Shown: positions 21,301 through 32,820 of the stretch, piece by piece | How the letters are laid out: each line of letters starts with the position of its first letter | Numbering within the stretch: position 1 is the stretch's first letter | Assembly (NCBI GenBank): GCA_043228905.1 | Contig: JBHGNT010000036.1 | Span: 186,001 to 250,000, forward strand | Source: Azolla caroliniana | Taxonomy: Eukaryota; Polypodiophyta | Length of the DNA: 64,000 bases | Direction: 5' to 3' | The notes under the pieces: model-generated | Database searches by the model: none | The model's input: only the letters and a program-made list of their open reading frames with translations | What the model was told of the DNA's origin: nothing | Translations under genes and position numbers: made by a program

Positions 21301-23757
21301 CCACACAAGGATACCTGGATGCACTTGTAACTTCTTCATAGCCTCATTCCCCTGCGCCACTTGTTGAACTTTGTCATAAGCTCATTCCACTGCACCAACC
21401 AAAGTCAGATATGATATCCAGGACAGCACTAGTCAACCCATACATATTAATTGTGCACTTCATGCTTGTAAACGATCTCCAAAATCATTTCACCACGTGC
21501 ATTAAGATCATGATCATGGAGCTTTAGCAAACCTAGAGCTTTTATTCTTGTTCAAATATGGATAATGTGAATTCACCCATATTTGTAATCACGATTTGTC
21601 TCACATGCCGATTTTGGCTTGTAGACATTAGTATATCTTTCTTTCAAATATCCGATATACTTATTGTGGAGGAAATTCTTTTGTATAGACCTAAATTCTA
21701 CATTTGTGACATATGAACAATGCTAATCATGCTATATTCTTCTTCACTTGGAGCCCTCATATGACGAGCATACATGAGAGGATTATTGCTGGAAAAACTG
21801 GAAAGCCAATTACACCAACTTCTTTTCAAGAATTGTTTAGAGATAATTGGAAGGCGTTAGATGCAGCTATAGAAACAGAGGAAGGGTCTCTCACCCATTT
21901 TGAGGTGAGCAATTTAACCTAGTCCTGAAACCTAAACGTTTCCTCATTAATGGTGAACTTTCCACACAGATCTTAACTGCATTGGCTTTCAAGTACTTTG
22001 CTGAAGTAGAAGTAGATATAGCTGTTGTCGAGGTTTGATTTGATATATACTTGAATATGTTGATTTCATAGCTTTTATTTTAGGCATAATATAAACACAT
22101 TTACTTCTTAATTTCAGGTAGGTTTAGGTGGGGTACGAGATGCAACCAATGTCATTTCACCTTGTGGACTTGCTGTTGCTGTTCTAACAAATATAGGGAA
22201 GGAACATTTAGCTGCCTTGGGTGGATCACTAGAGAGCATTGCCTTAGCGAAATCTGGGATAATAAAGGAAGGCCGTCCAGTATGAACTCCAAATAGTTTC
22301 TGTTCATCAGTCCTCAATTGGAAATGCATGAATTTATAGTCTTTTATTGACTAGGTTGTATTAGGTGGACCATTGGACTCACACCTTAAGGAGATATTGT
22401 TTGAAGTTGCTGCCTCCAAAAATGCTAGGATTGTCACTGCTTTTGGTGAAGGTATGAAGTATGCCATTGCTGATATCAAGTGGGAAAAAGATCGAGTTGT
22501 CCAACAATGCAGCATCTCTATCAATAATGATTTTAAGGTTTGGCTTTAGTATGTTTAATCATGCATCTATAGAAGGAAGCTTGCTTGCGTTTTGAATGAT
22601 ACATCTGTTATATTAAAAAAAAAATGTAGATTACCAGAGGATGACTTGACCATGTGTCAGTGCATATTGTTTATATCTCTATAACCTTAGAAGTGAAAGT
22701 ACAGTTTCTATTTCCTAATTGAGGTAACATGAAGTAATGGCATTTGTGTCTTCAGAAATTAGAAAACCAGTCACTTCAACTACAGATGTTGGGATGCCAC
22801 CAACTTGATAACGCTCTCACAGCCATCTGTGCAATACAATGCTTGCAAGAACAAGGTAAAACTTACATAAGAAATTAACGTTTCTCTCCGTTATTGTCAA
22901 ATCTTGGGCTGAATCGTTTTATTTACTGCATATATAACATTTTGGGCAGCAAAGTAACGTTCTGTCTGATTTTTGGCTAGGGTGGATGGTGCAAGACAAA
23001 GCAATCTGGGCTGGCTTGGAACAGACATGTGTTGCAGGCAGATTTCAAGTGATATCAAAAGCAGACTCTCTAAAGCTGCTCGGAGATCAGGAGCACTTGG
23101 CATTGGTTCTTGATGGAGGTGAATTTATTGCTGCATTTGTCACTACTTTTGGTATAATGATTTGCTAAGATTCTATTTCAATATGCAGCACATACAGAGA
23201 GCTCTGCAGCAATGCTAGAAAGAACACTAAGGATGGTTTTCATATCTGAACCAGTGGCACTTATCGTTGCAATGGCTTCAGATAAAGATTCCTACAATTT
23301 CTGCACACGACTCCTTCCAGGTCTGTACTCTAGTTTATTCAGGGAACTTATCCAGGTATATGTATATCTTTAGGTTTAATGTGTTGTCTAAGCATGGAAG
23401 GGAATGTATGTAACAGGAAGTTTGGCAAAGGTGGTGGTGACCACTGAAACCTCAATTTCTGGGGATGTTCACCGTTCCATGTCAGCCTCTGTCCTGATGG
23501 AAACATGGTATCGTGTGGCCAAAGAGTACAATCTCAATGCATATCGGTATGATGATCCTCAAAAGGCTGTCAATGAAGCTCAAAAGAACACATCTTGCAT
23601 TGTCATAACAAAGGCAGATTCTGTGATCAATGCACTTAAGAGTGCCACTCTATTACTTTCTTCAACATACAAGAAAGGTGTAATATGTGTCACTGGTTCT
23701 TTGCACGCAGTGGCAGCAGTTCTTCCTCTGATACAGGATGAAACCAACCATACATAG
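18344..23757 (+). CDS. DHFS: Dihydrofolate synthetase (FolC/Mur-ligase family)
   Basis: Adds Glu to dihydropteroate with ATP in folate synthesis; in plants mitochondrial. Exons by splice sites and frame: 18344-18371, 18528-18820, 18896-18993, 21754-21904, 21970-22032, 22118-22279, 22355-22537, 22756-22855, 22981-23118, 23189-23320, 23417-23757 (562 aa). The alternative start is the ATG at 18494 read straight to 18820 (564 aa). I prefer the spliced start because of a strong GAG/GTAAGT donor and a basic N-terminus. The P-loop [11 protein letters not shown] is near residue 113; [52 protein letters not shown] and LDGAHTESSA follow as in the family. DHFS is preferred over folylpolyglutamate synthase from these motifs. 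All introns are GT-AG, the 75-bp intron at 18821-18895 is open in frame, and I see no break. Confidence 0.88.
19060..19340 (-). pseudogene. LINE RT relic in DHFS intron
   Basis: Minus-strand translation shows [17 protein letters not shown] then [14 protein letters not shown], matching the RT block of the LINE at 34144-37845 (CCFVDFRKAFDTV). Old and frame-broken. Confidence 0.65.
19900..20040 (-). pseudogene. LINE C-terminal relic in DHFS intron (minus)
   Basis: Contains [10 protein letters not shown] and EEWICQLC, matching the region before the C-terminal CCHC finger of the 34144-37845 LINE ([18 protein letters not shown]). Confidence 0.65.
20838..20990 (+). pseudogene. LINE C-terminal relic in DHFS intron (plus)
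   Basis: Plus-strand reading gives [28 protein letters not shown] and YRCPVY, the finger region of the same LINE family in the opposite orientation to the relics at 19.1 and 19.9 kb. The intron therefore took at least two insertions. Confidence 0.7.
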
Positions 23758-23888
23758 AAGAAACTGGAAGACTCTTTGATTTGGAGAAGTTCAGAGAATT
23801 ATGCAACCAGTGTTTCCCCCATTTTGCAAGAGTTTAATATATATGATGCTTTGATTGGTGAGAAATTATGCTCATGTGTTCTGGAACA

Positions 23889-24064
23889 AGGCAGCCTACC
23901 ATCAATATATTGTATCTCATGATAAACTGTTTTTTAGTCAAATGTCTAAAACTGGTGAATGACATTCTAACGGAGGTGTTCCAAGGTTGTAAGATAATTC
24001 ACAAATAGACATTTCCTGAAAATCAGTTTATCATGAGATATAATATATTGATGGTAGGCATTGC
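23889..24064. repeat. MITE-like inverted repeat
   Basis: Arms of about 40 bp (23889-23929 and 24024-24064) around CTACCATCAATATATTGTAT and its inverse, with a ~95-bp loop. No coding capacity. Confidence 0.75.
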
Positions 24065-25599
24065 CTGATCATAAGAATGCTCAGTGACAGGGGAATGTCA
24101 CAGCAAATAATTGAATTATTAGGGCAAATAAAATTTGGGGTGCTGCCATCATAGCTTTTATTGGTAATCACATTTATGTCTCGGCCAATTTGAGGAACAT
24201 GAAATTTATAGTCCTTAATAAATCTCAAGTTTAATATATCCAAGCTGTTTTGAGAGATTTTTAAGCTCAATCCATATAGTTCAAAAGATCCAAACTATTA
24301 GTCATAGTTTTGGTTCAAACCAAATTAGTGGCCATTGTAACATCAATTTTCAAGAAAGGGTTAAACTTTAATGAATTGTTAGGGTTCAAAGTTAAATCAT
24401 GATAATGTATATTAAATAATTCATATATGTAATCAATATTTCAAGTGTTCCCCAAAACTGTCAACCAGTAATTTGACACCAAATAAACCACAAATAACTA
24501 AGCCAAATAAACCACAAATAAAGGCTCAAACTAAACTAATCCAAACCTCGGAAACCCCTGAGTCAAATTCAAGTTAACAAATCTTTAAACTTGAACCAAA
24601 TTGAGTTTATGCTCCTAAACCCATCCAAGGTTTGACAATCTGATTCAGGTCAAAGTGAATTATTGAGCATTCTTGTTCGTTTGTAAAGGAGTTTTGGTAG
24701 CTTGTAAGTATGTCCATTATGCACTTTTTAACCTAGTCCTTAGCCATTGGCTATGATTGAACCACATTGGAAAGTTGAATTTCCATCTAAAAACACCTCA
24801 TAGATCTCTATCTTTAATCTAGGTGTTTAAATTCATTGTTGACAACATCCATGATAGTAACTCTCCATATCAATGTCATATTTATGATGTACCAAGACTA
24901 ACATTCAAGCCTCTTGATGTGCCAAATCTATAAATCACATCACCTCACCCTCTTAGTATATAACGTTTCAAAATTTCCACAAAATTTCTTCATTGTCATT
25001 GTGAAATCATAGAACCATCAAGTTTACAGAAAACTTGGTTTCAAGTGAAAAATGTTCACCGTACACCTGGAAGCAAAAGGAAATTGGCATTAGTGGATGT
25101 TTGGAGCATATCTCCTTCCAATTACATCCAAATAAATCACCCTCGATATTTCTTTATTTGCTATTATGCTTCTACCCTAATGTAGCACTAAGTAGAAAGT
25201 AGGAAGGTTTACTTGCATCAGCATGTGTGAGTAGTACGTGAAATCGATGGAGAAAAGAACTCTTCCACAAATGATAGAAGTGGGTTGTGGTGCTAGTTGA
25301 GATTAGTGATGTCTCAAGCTTCCACTACTTCCTGTCCCTTGTGCCCTCTTTGAATGATCTCTTTCTCCCTCTTTGTTTTTTTCTTAGTCCCTATTTTGTT
25401 TTTCATGATATTGTATTTTTTCCGTTTGTTTTCAGCCAAAAAAGGGTTTTTGTTTCCTTATTTGTTTAGTGACTAGTCTACCCCTTGATAGTGGCATCTC
25501 AACAATAAGTAAAAAGTAGTGCAACAATTACACAAATAGCCCCTACCCTTTTACTATCATCGCATTTTAGTTGTGTGTTCCACTTGAGGGTAAAACCCC
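24065..25599. other. AT-rich spacer
   Basis: No gene or clear repeat recognised between the MITE-like hairpin and the duplicated block. Confidence 0.5.
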
Positions 25600-26232
25600 C
25601 CCACACAACTGGCATTACACAATAGGAGGAGGCCCCCCACATAATGAAGACACTTACACAACACATTGGCCACTCTTCAACATTGGGTGGTGTGGCCCTC
25701 CACACACCCTTGTCACGGATCGGATGGTCGCAGCTGACAGATACCACCACATGCACAACATCTCAAAGGGAGGCCACAAATGACGCAATAAGTACATACA
25801 TGACTTAAAAAAAGTCAGGGCAAGGCAGCTAGCTATCTATATATAGCCCCTTCAATACGTAGTTAGAAAAGAAGAGGAGAACGGAAGGGAAGCAATGCAT
25901 ACATACATATATGTATTATGATATATGATATACTACGTAAAATTCGTGTTCGTCTAGCATAACATTCGTTATTCAAACATTCGTGTGTGTGTGTGTTTTT
26001 TCCCCTTTTTTAAAGTGTTTTTTTTTTTGTCTTTTTTCCTTATTTTAGGTTTATTTACCTCATAATAAATAGTTTATCCAAAAAGAATGGTATTTACCAT
26101 ACTTTGAGGTGTTTACCATACTCGAATGATTGAAGCATAAACATGATCAATCGGTCTTCTTCCTGCCTGCTGCTACAGTAGTAATAGCAGAACTCCTGGC
26201 GAGAGGAAGAAAGATGATAAGAAGGCAGTAGC

Positions 26233-26267
<35 letters not shown>

Positions 26268-26350
26268 GCTATGGAGAGTAGAACAGTGTTGGCGACTGAG
26301 CTGAGGTGCCAACAGACATTTGTGCTGATCTAAATGATGAATTTACAACT
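25600..26350. repeat. Duplicated block, copy B (upstream of the PPR gene)
   Basis: Diverged second copy of 17390-17950, with an extra AT-rich ~200 bp (about 25900-26100) and a CA microsatellite where copy A has AGC repeats. Confidence 0.7.
26232..26266. repeat. (CA)n microsatellite
   Basis: About 16 CA units. Confidence 0.95.
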
Positions 26351-26611
26351 GCCCACAGATGGATCCTTCCGAGTGATGGAGCCCAGGCCATTGAAAACAT
26401 TTGGTGGAACCTACACATTGATAGGCAGTAGCAAAACACACTGTACACACACAAGTATGGAGAGTAGCACAGTGTTGGCGACTGAGCTGAGGTGCCAACA
26501 GAAATTTGTGCTGATCTAAATGATGAATTTACAACTGCCCACAGATGGCTCCTTCTGAGTGATGGAGCCCAGGCCATTGAAAACATTTTCCGGAACCTAC
26601 ACATTGATAGG
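26264..26611. repeat. Tandem duplication, ~187-bp unit
   Basis: Unit 1 is 26264-26450; unit 2 is 26451-26611. Both carry GGAGAGTAG-ACAGTGTTGGCG and CATTGAAAACATTT with few differences. The repeated part also occurs once in copy A. Confidence 0.85.
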
Positions 26612-27278
26612 CTTGGACGCTTGAGAGTGTAACGAGCGTCTGCATGTTTAAGCTCGAGTGTTGATATAAAAAGAGGTAACTGGGGCCTACGATGTCTTCG
26701 AACTGGACCTTCTGCGTGGATTCAAAAACTCATATCAACACTAGATAACAATGATGACAGCGGGATGGTGCAAGATAAAGTTTGGAAGTATTGTTAATCT
26801 GTTTGGATAGTGAAGGAATTATGATGACTTCGTGAAAATTATGAACATTTTTTGCCAAAAGAAACGTGTATGCATAACTCTCCAACCAAGTGGCTGAGTA
26901 GATCTGTTTGTTTGTTTGCATTTTGTTACTTCATTGTAGATTTTGTCCACCTTTTCCACAGGGGGCATTCCATCATTTTACATGGTGTACAGGATACAAT
27001 TGATTGCTAATGGTGATCTCCAAAGAAGCCACCATCTTATGGAACGAGCTCTTCCAACATCCCTCAAATTTTTGGGAAAATCAACAGAACAAGGTGAAAC
27101 ACACTTATTCATCTCTGATAAATTTAGGAAGTCCTGTATATATGTACCCACACACACACATACACATGTATTCAATTCAAATCTTGAAATCTCTGATGAT
27201 TTTGGAGGCCCTGTATATATGTGTGTATATGTATGTATTCAATTCAAACCTTGATTGGTGCCATTACAGAAAAGCTGC

Positions 27279-30200
27279 ATGTATCCAGACTTCATTCACG
27301 AGGAAACAGGGAAAGCTTTATGGATACAGCGATGTTACAATCCACCTTGCATCAGAGAGAAATTAAAAGGACTCCTCTTGCTTGATGCAAAGGTTGTTGA
27401 GAATGAAGTGCCAAAAGTGAAGATTCATGACAGAAGTAGGGTTTGGAATCTGAAGCGTTGCCAGAAAGAGAAAAACATATGGAAAGCACGAAGGATTCAT
27501 GCCAATCTTCTTGAGGAGAACATGATCGCAAAAAATGATCGTATTGCTACCACTCTGATTACTACATATGCTAAGTGTGGTGCGTTAGAGGAAGCACGGA
27601 TAGCGTTCGAGAAGGTTCTAGTACATGATGTTGTATCTTGGAGTGCGCTCATTGCTGGATATGCCCAAAATGGGCTTGGCAATGAAGCGTTGGAATGTTT
27701 TACTCATATGCAAAAATCAGGAATTCGTCCGAATGATGTGACATACATTTGCATTTTGAAAGCTTGTGGTATTGTTGGGTCATTATGGATTGGGGAAGAA
27801 ATAGAAGTTGAAATTAGAAATCAAGGGTTATTGGAGAAAAATATTGTGCTTGGCACTGCCTTGGTGGATATGTATTCCAAGTGTTGTGCAATGGAGAGAG
27901 CACAAGACGTGTTTGAAAAGCTTCCAATGTGGGATATCGTGACTTGGAATGCCCTTATTGCTGGATATGCCCGAAATGGGTTTGGTGATGCAACAATGAG
28001 ATGCTTCAGACAAATGGAAAGTGCAGGCATACGTCCTGATGCAGTTACTTACACTTGCATTTTGAAAGCTTGTGGCATCTCGAGGTCTCTTGAGATCGGG
28101 GAATATATAGATGCCGAGGCCAGAAAGCAAGGGTTATTACAAAAAGACAATATGTTGGGTACTGCATTGATGAATATGTATTCCATGTGTGGTGCATTGG
28201 AGAAAGCACGAGAAGTGTTTGAGCAGCTTCCGGTGTGGGATGTTGTGTCTTGGAGTTCCATGATCGCTGGATATGCCCAAAATGGGCATGGTGGTCAAGC
28301 ATTGAAATGCTACAGAAGAATGAAAGATGCAGGAGCCCCTCCAAATGCAATAACTTATATTTCCATTTTGAAAGCATGTGGCATGGTGGGGTCTCTAGAA
28401 ATTGGGGAAGATATACATTCCGAGCTTAGAAAGAAAGGGTTATTGCAGAACGACATTGTACTTGGTAATGCATTAATGGACATGTATTTCAAGTGTGGTG
28501 CTGTGGAGAAAGCACAAGAAGTGTTTAAACAACTTCCATACCAGAATATTGTGTCTTGGAGTACTCTGATGGCTGGATATGTCCAAAACGAACTTGCCTA
28601 TGAAGCTTTAGAATCCTTCAGACAAATGAAAAATACGGGAATCCATCCTGATGTGATAACTTATGCTTGCATTTTGAAAGCTTGTGGCATCGTGGGGTCT
28701 TCAGAGATTGGAGAAGTTATAGATTCTGAAGTAAGAAAAAACGGGCTATTGCAGAAAGATTTTGTGCTAGGAAATGCATTGGTGGACATGTATTCCAAGT
28801 GTGGTTCACTAAAGAAGGCACAAGAAGTTTTTGAGCAGCTTCCAGTACGAGATGTGGTATCTTGGAACACCATGATTACTGGATATTCCCAAAATGGAAT
28901 GGGTGATGTAGCATTGAAATGCTTTCATAAAATGAGAAATGAGGGAATCTCGCCAAATGGGGTGACTTACGTTTGCATTTTGAAAGTTTGTGGCATTTTA
29001 GGATCTATAGAGATTGGGGAAAATATCAATGTTGAGATCAGAAAGAAAGGATTATTGCAGAAAGATGTCATTCTCAACAATGCATTAATGCACATGTATT
29101 TTAAGTGTGGTCAGTCAGAGAAAGCGCGAGAGGTGTTTGAACAGCTTACAATCCGGGATATTGTATCTTGGAACTCCTTGATCACTGGGTATGTACTTAA
29201 TGGGCTTGGCGATGAAGCACTGAGCTGCTTCAGACAGATAAAAAATGAAGAAATCTGCCCTGATGTGGTAACTTATGCTTGTGTTCTGAAAGCTTGTGCC
29301 ATTGTGGGATCTCTGGAGATCGGTGCAGATATAGAAGGCCAGGTCAGAAGACAAGGTTTTTTGGAAAAGAATGTCATGGTAAGCAATGCGTTGATAAGCA
29401 TGTATTCTAAGTGTGGAATGTTACAGAAAGCACAACAAGTGTTTGAGCAAATTCCTGTACAAGATGTTGTATCTTGGAATGCAATTATAACTGGACATGT
29501 CCAAAATGGGTTGACAAATGAAGCATTGAAATGTTTCTTTCAGATGGAAAGTGAGGGAGTATTGGCTGATGAAGTAACTTATATCTGCATTCTGAAAGCT
29601 TGTTGTACTGTGGAGTCTCTAGAGATTGGTCAAACTATAGATGCCAAAGTTAGAGAGCAAGGCTTATTGGAGAAAAATGTCATTCTTGGAAATGCATTGG
29701 TGTGGATGTATTCAGAGTGTGGTGCACCAGAGGCAGCACGAGATGTTTTTGAAAGCCTTCCATTACGGGATACAGTGTCTTGGAATGCATTGGTTGCTGG
29801 ACATATCCAAAATGGGCTCTGTGATGAAGCATTAAAATTCTTTCTTTCCATGCAAAATGAGGGAGTGTGTCCAGATGTAGTAACTTATATCTGCGTTTTG
29901 AAAACTTGTGGAATCATTGCATCTCTAGAAATTGGGGAATTCATAGATGCCAAGATCAGGACACAAGGGTTGTTAGCTGAGGACGTTGTGCTTGCCAATG
30001 CATTGGTTCACATGTATTCTGAGTGTGGTACAATAGAGAAAGCACGGGATGTGTTTGAAATGATTCCAGTGCGGGATGTGGTGTCTTGGAATGCACTGCT
30101 CACTGGATATACTCACAATGGCCTAGGTCATGTGGCATTAGAATGCTTCAGAGAAATGCAAAATGAGGGAGTCTGTCCAAATGTGGTAACTTATGTCTGC

Positions 30201-30893
30201 ATTTTGAAAGCTTGTGGCATTGTTGGGTCTCTAGATACTGGGGAAGTTATAGATGCGGAGGTCAGAAAACAGGGGTTATTAAATAATGATGTGGTTCTTG
30301 GAAATGCATTGGTGAATATGTATGCCAAATGTGGCATGCTGAAGAAAGCGCAAGAAGTGTTCAAAGAACTTCCAGAACGAAATGTTGTGTCCTGGATTGC
30401 TCTGATTGCTGGGTATGGTCAGTCAGGTCATGCTAATCTAATTTTGGACATTTATAACAGAATGAGGACTGAAGATGTTGTGCCAAATTTGGCTACTTTC
30501 AATGTCTTGCTGAATGCATGTAGTCATGCTGGTCTATTGGAAGAGGGAGAAAAGTTCTTTGATGAAATGTATGCTGTCTATTGTCTCACTCCACAAATAG
30601 AACACTATACTTGTATGATCGATCTATTTGGACGTGCAGGATGCCTTGACAAAGTGAAAATCTTGCTTGACAAGGTTCCTCATTCTGACCATCTTCCATT
30701 TTTTCGGAGTATATTGGGTTCTTGTCGAAAATGGAGGAATGTGAAGCTTGGAAGATGGGCATTTGAGCAGTTGATATGGTTGGATGAAAAGTGTGCTGCT
30801 GCATATGTCGGCATGAGAAATATATATGCAACAGGTGGAATGCAAACTGAGGCAGATAGAAGTGACCCTTTGAGAGAGAAGAATAAAGCTTAG
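27279..30893 (+). CDS. PLS-class pentatricopeptide repeat protein, E-type
   Basis: Sequence-specific organelle RNA-binding protein; PLS/E-type members usually act in C-to-U editing (family knowledge). The first in-frame ATG is 27279; an intron acceptor (CATTACAG, ending 27269) lies just upstream, so the 5' leader is probably spliced. 1204 residues, intronless. About ten blocks of ~101 residues, each with VVSWNALIAGYAQNG-, PDVVTYICILKACG- and LGNALVDMYSKCG-type motifs, make roughly 30 PPR motifs. The last block changes to ATFNVLLNACSHAGLLEEG, then an E-like end (EHYTCMIDLFGRAG) with no DYW domain. It would need a DYW protein in trans if it is an editing factor. No convincing transit peptide at this start. 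Confidence 0.9.
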   Translation: MYPDFIHEETGKALWIQRCYNPPCIREKLKGLLLLDAKVVENEVPKVKIHDRSRVWNLKRCQKEKNIWKARRIHANLLEENMIAKNDRIATTLITTYAKCGALEEARIAFEKVLVHDVVSWSALIAGYAQNGLGNEALECFTHMQKSGIRPNDVTYICILKACGIVGSLWIGEEIEVEIRNQGLLEKNIVLGTALVDMYSKCCAMERAQDVFEKLPMWDIVTWNALIAGYARNGFGDATMRCFRQMESAGIRPDAVTYTCILKACGISRSLEIGEYIDAEARKQGLLQKDNMLGTALMNMYSMCGALEKAREVFEQLPVWDVVSWSSMIAGYAQNGHGGQALKCYRRMKDAGAPPNAITYISILKACGMVGSLEIGEDIHSELRKKGLLQNDIVLGNALMDMYFKCGAVEKAQEVFKQLPYQNIVSWSTLMAGYVQNELAYEALESFRQMKNTGIHPDVITYACILKACGIVGSSEIGEVIDSEVRKNGLLQKDFVLGNALVDMYSKCGSLKKAQEVFEQLPVRDVVSWNTMITGYSQNGMGDVALKCFHKMRNEGISPNGVTYVCILKVCGILGSIEIGENINVEIRKKGLLQKDVILNNALMHMYFKCGQSEKAREVFEQLTIRDIVSWNSLITGYVLNGLGDEALSCFRQIKNEEICPDVVTYACVLKACAIVGSLEIGADIEGQVRRQGFLEKNVMVSNALISMYSKCGMLQKAQQVFEQIPVQDVVSWNAIITGHVQNGLTNEALKCFFQMESEGVLADEVTYICILKACCTVESLEIGQTIDAKVREQGLLEKNVILGNALVWMYSECGAPEAARDVFESLPLRDTVSWNALVAGHIQNGLCDEALKFFLSMQNEGVCPDVVTYICVLKTCGIIASLEIGEFIDAKIRTQGLLAEDVVLANALVHMYSECGTIEKARDVFEMIPVRDVVSWNALLTGYTHNGLGHVALECFREMQNEGVCPNVVTYVCILKACGIVGSLDTGEVIDAEVRKQGLLNNDVVLGNALVNMYAKCGMLKKAQEVFKELPERNVVSWIALIAGYGQSGHANLILDIYNRMRTEDVVPNLATFNVLLNACSHAGLLEEGEKFFDEMYAVYCLTPQIEHYTCMIDLFGRAGCLDKVKILLDKVPHSDHLPFFRSILGSCRKWRNVKLGRWAFEQLIWLDEKCAAAYVGMRNIYATGGMQTEADRSDPLREKNKA

Positions 30894-31026
30894 AATATAT
30901 GAAGAGGGATGGATGCCACTCAATAATAGGATGTATATCCTATGGAAAGCAGGGGCCCATCAGAAATTAACACATCAAGGGTATTGCCAGATTTTCGAGA
31001 TCGACTTAACGTCTGACAATAGCAAG

Positions 31027-31150
31027 CCGCTATCTACTGTACATTTCCTGGTTAATATACTCGAAGTTATGCTCGCTCGAGTTACATGCCGCTATCTACT
31101 GTACATTTCCTGGTTAATATACTCGAGGTTATGCTCGCACAAGTTACATG
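31027..31150. repeat. 62-bp tandem duplication
   Basis: Units 31027-31088 and 31089-31150 start CCGCTATCTACTGTACATTT and differ at a few bases. Confidence 0.9.
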
Positions 31151-32500
31151 GATTTGTGGTGACTGCCATTCTCCACCTCTCTATCTATAGGCCATTTCGG
31201 CCTCTTAAAAGATATTGATATATTTTTTAAAAGAGTCGCTCAGAACCCAGGTACTGAGTATAAGCAAACAGAGATTCTTTTAGAAGACACACTCAATACA
31301 ACCGATAAACTTTTACATATCCCTTTTTATATAACAAAATGGTTACTGTTTTGGGGATAGGAAAATGAATATTATTTATGGTGACAACCTTCTATTTAAT
31401 TGTGAGTTTGTAAGTCCTGTCCCTTTAGACATCACATTTCTAACATTACATTTGAATCAAAAGAATGTTTATTTATTTAATTAATTTAGCATATCATAAG
31501 AAAAATCTTTGCTTCTTCCTTGCCATGAATCTTTCAATGCTGCTAGACAATCTATTATTGGGATCTTGATATTGATTAAGTTGAGTGTAATTGGTTTTTT
31601 CAATCCAGATTCATAAACTTTATGGCAAGGATGGTTGCATGATATGGCTAGGACCCTTAAGATCCAGAGTCAAAATCCCTAAAAGATCTATGTTACTTTG
31701 AATTAAGATACAAGTGGCCACTTTGACTTGCGTTAATTGCTTATTGTTATTGTGACAATTACAATAGTTACTATATGGGAAGTTTCTTGTTTCCCCTTTG
31801 TTTTTGGGAATTGTTTTTATAAGAACGTTAGATAACGTCAAAGCTCACTTAGGGGAATAATGATCTTAAACAAGTGAGTACCAAGTGCCAAACCAATTCC
31901 ATAGAGCAATAGATTGTGCATCCATGGGCCATAAGTTGAGGAACTCAAAACTGATGATGAGAGAATTGAGAAGATAGTTAGGTGGAATAATGATTAAGGA
32001 CCACACTTATAAATTTTATAACCAATTGCATGAAAAAGGAACCCATTGACATTTCACAAACACAACATCGAATGTTTAGAGGAAAAAGGTCACCAAATTA
32101 CAAGGATCAATTTTGTTAGTCCTCATCATAATTTTTATGCCCAACGATTTAAACTATCCTAAAAAGCACAAAATCTAAACCCCAGAAAAAGCTTGGCCTA
32201 GGGAGCAACAGTTTGGGTCTCCCCTTATGAAGTGTACGATATTTCCTCAAGATGTTTCTAATCCTTTCCTGGGCGAAGAGGAAACTTGGATGGAACTCAG
32301 ACATCTAAAGAAGATGACGAAATCATGCGGACACAAAACTGCTAGAGAGCAAAAGAAGAGGGATAAGAAGGTGAAGCCGAGAAGTATTATTTGAAGAATG
32401 CGTCTCTCTTCTTCATGTAGCCAGAATTCGAAGCCATTTCTAATACTCACATATTATGTGTGTGTGAAACCTCAAAATCGATTCCCACACACATACTTTT
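31151..32500. other. AT-rich spacer
   Basis: No gene or repeat family recognised. Confidence 0.5.
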
Positions 32501-32508
32501 TATTATTA

Positions 32509-32587
32509 TCGTAGTTACCTTACCCTAATGGTAAGTTGTTAGCACTACAAGCACTACGTTGTGGGTTCGAAACCCAACTTCCTCACC
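32509..32587 (+). other. tRNA-like sequence (SINE-head-like)
   Basis: D-arm-like stem CTTACCCTAATGGTAAG and B-box GGGTTCGAAACCC with A/B spacing close to that of a tRNA. The acceptor ends do not pair. Possible tRNA-derived SINE head or pseudo-tRNA. Confidence 0.5.
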
Positions 32588-32633
32588 TCTTTATTATATA
32601 CTTCTTATATATCTCTTAATTCACTAGATGCCA

Positions 32634-32706
32634 CTGTGGAATGTAGGGGTTGAACCCATGACCACCTGGTCTCCATTGGGCAACCTTACCAATTGAGCTA
32701 CATCCA
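32634..32706 (-). other. tRNA-like sequence on the minus strand
   Basis: Minus strand: GGATGTAGCTCAATTGGTAAG (A-box form) and GGGTTCAACCC (B-box). The ends GGATGTA and TACATTC can pair, but the T-stem is imperfect. It may be a pseudo-tRNA. Confidence 0.5.
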
Positions 32707-32756
32707 TCTGGGCTCTCTCTCTCTCTCCTTTTTTCTCACCTCCTTTTCCACGCGTG

Positions 32757-32760
<4 letters not shown>

Positions 32761-32818
<58 letters not shown>
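32761..32818. repeat. (CT)n microsatellite
   Basis: About 29 CT units at the presumed 5' end of the LINE leader. The sequence to 33090 is GC-rich with CCGTCG repeats. Confidence 0.95.

Positions 32819-32820
<2 letters not shown>

Noticed and set aside
26943-27254. Open exon-like stretch just before the PPR gene, with acceptor and donor sites
   Set aside because: Splicing it to the PPR acceptor puts the PPR frame out of phase, so it is not a coding exon of this gene; a non-coding leader exon remains possible.
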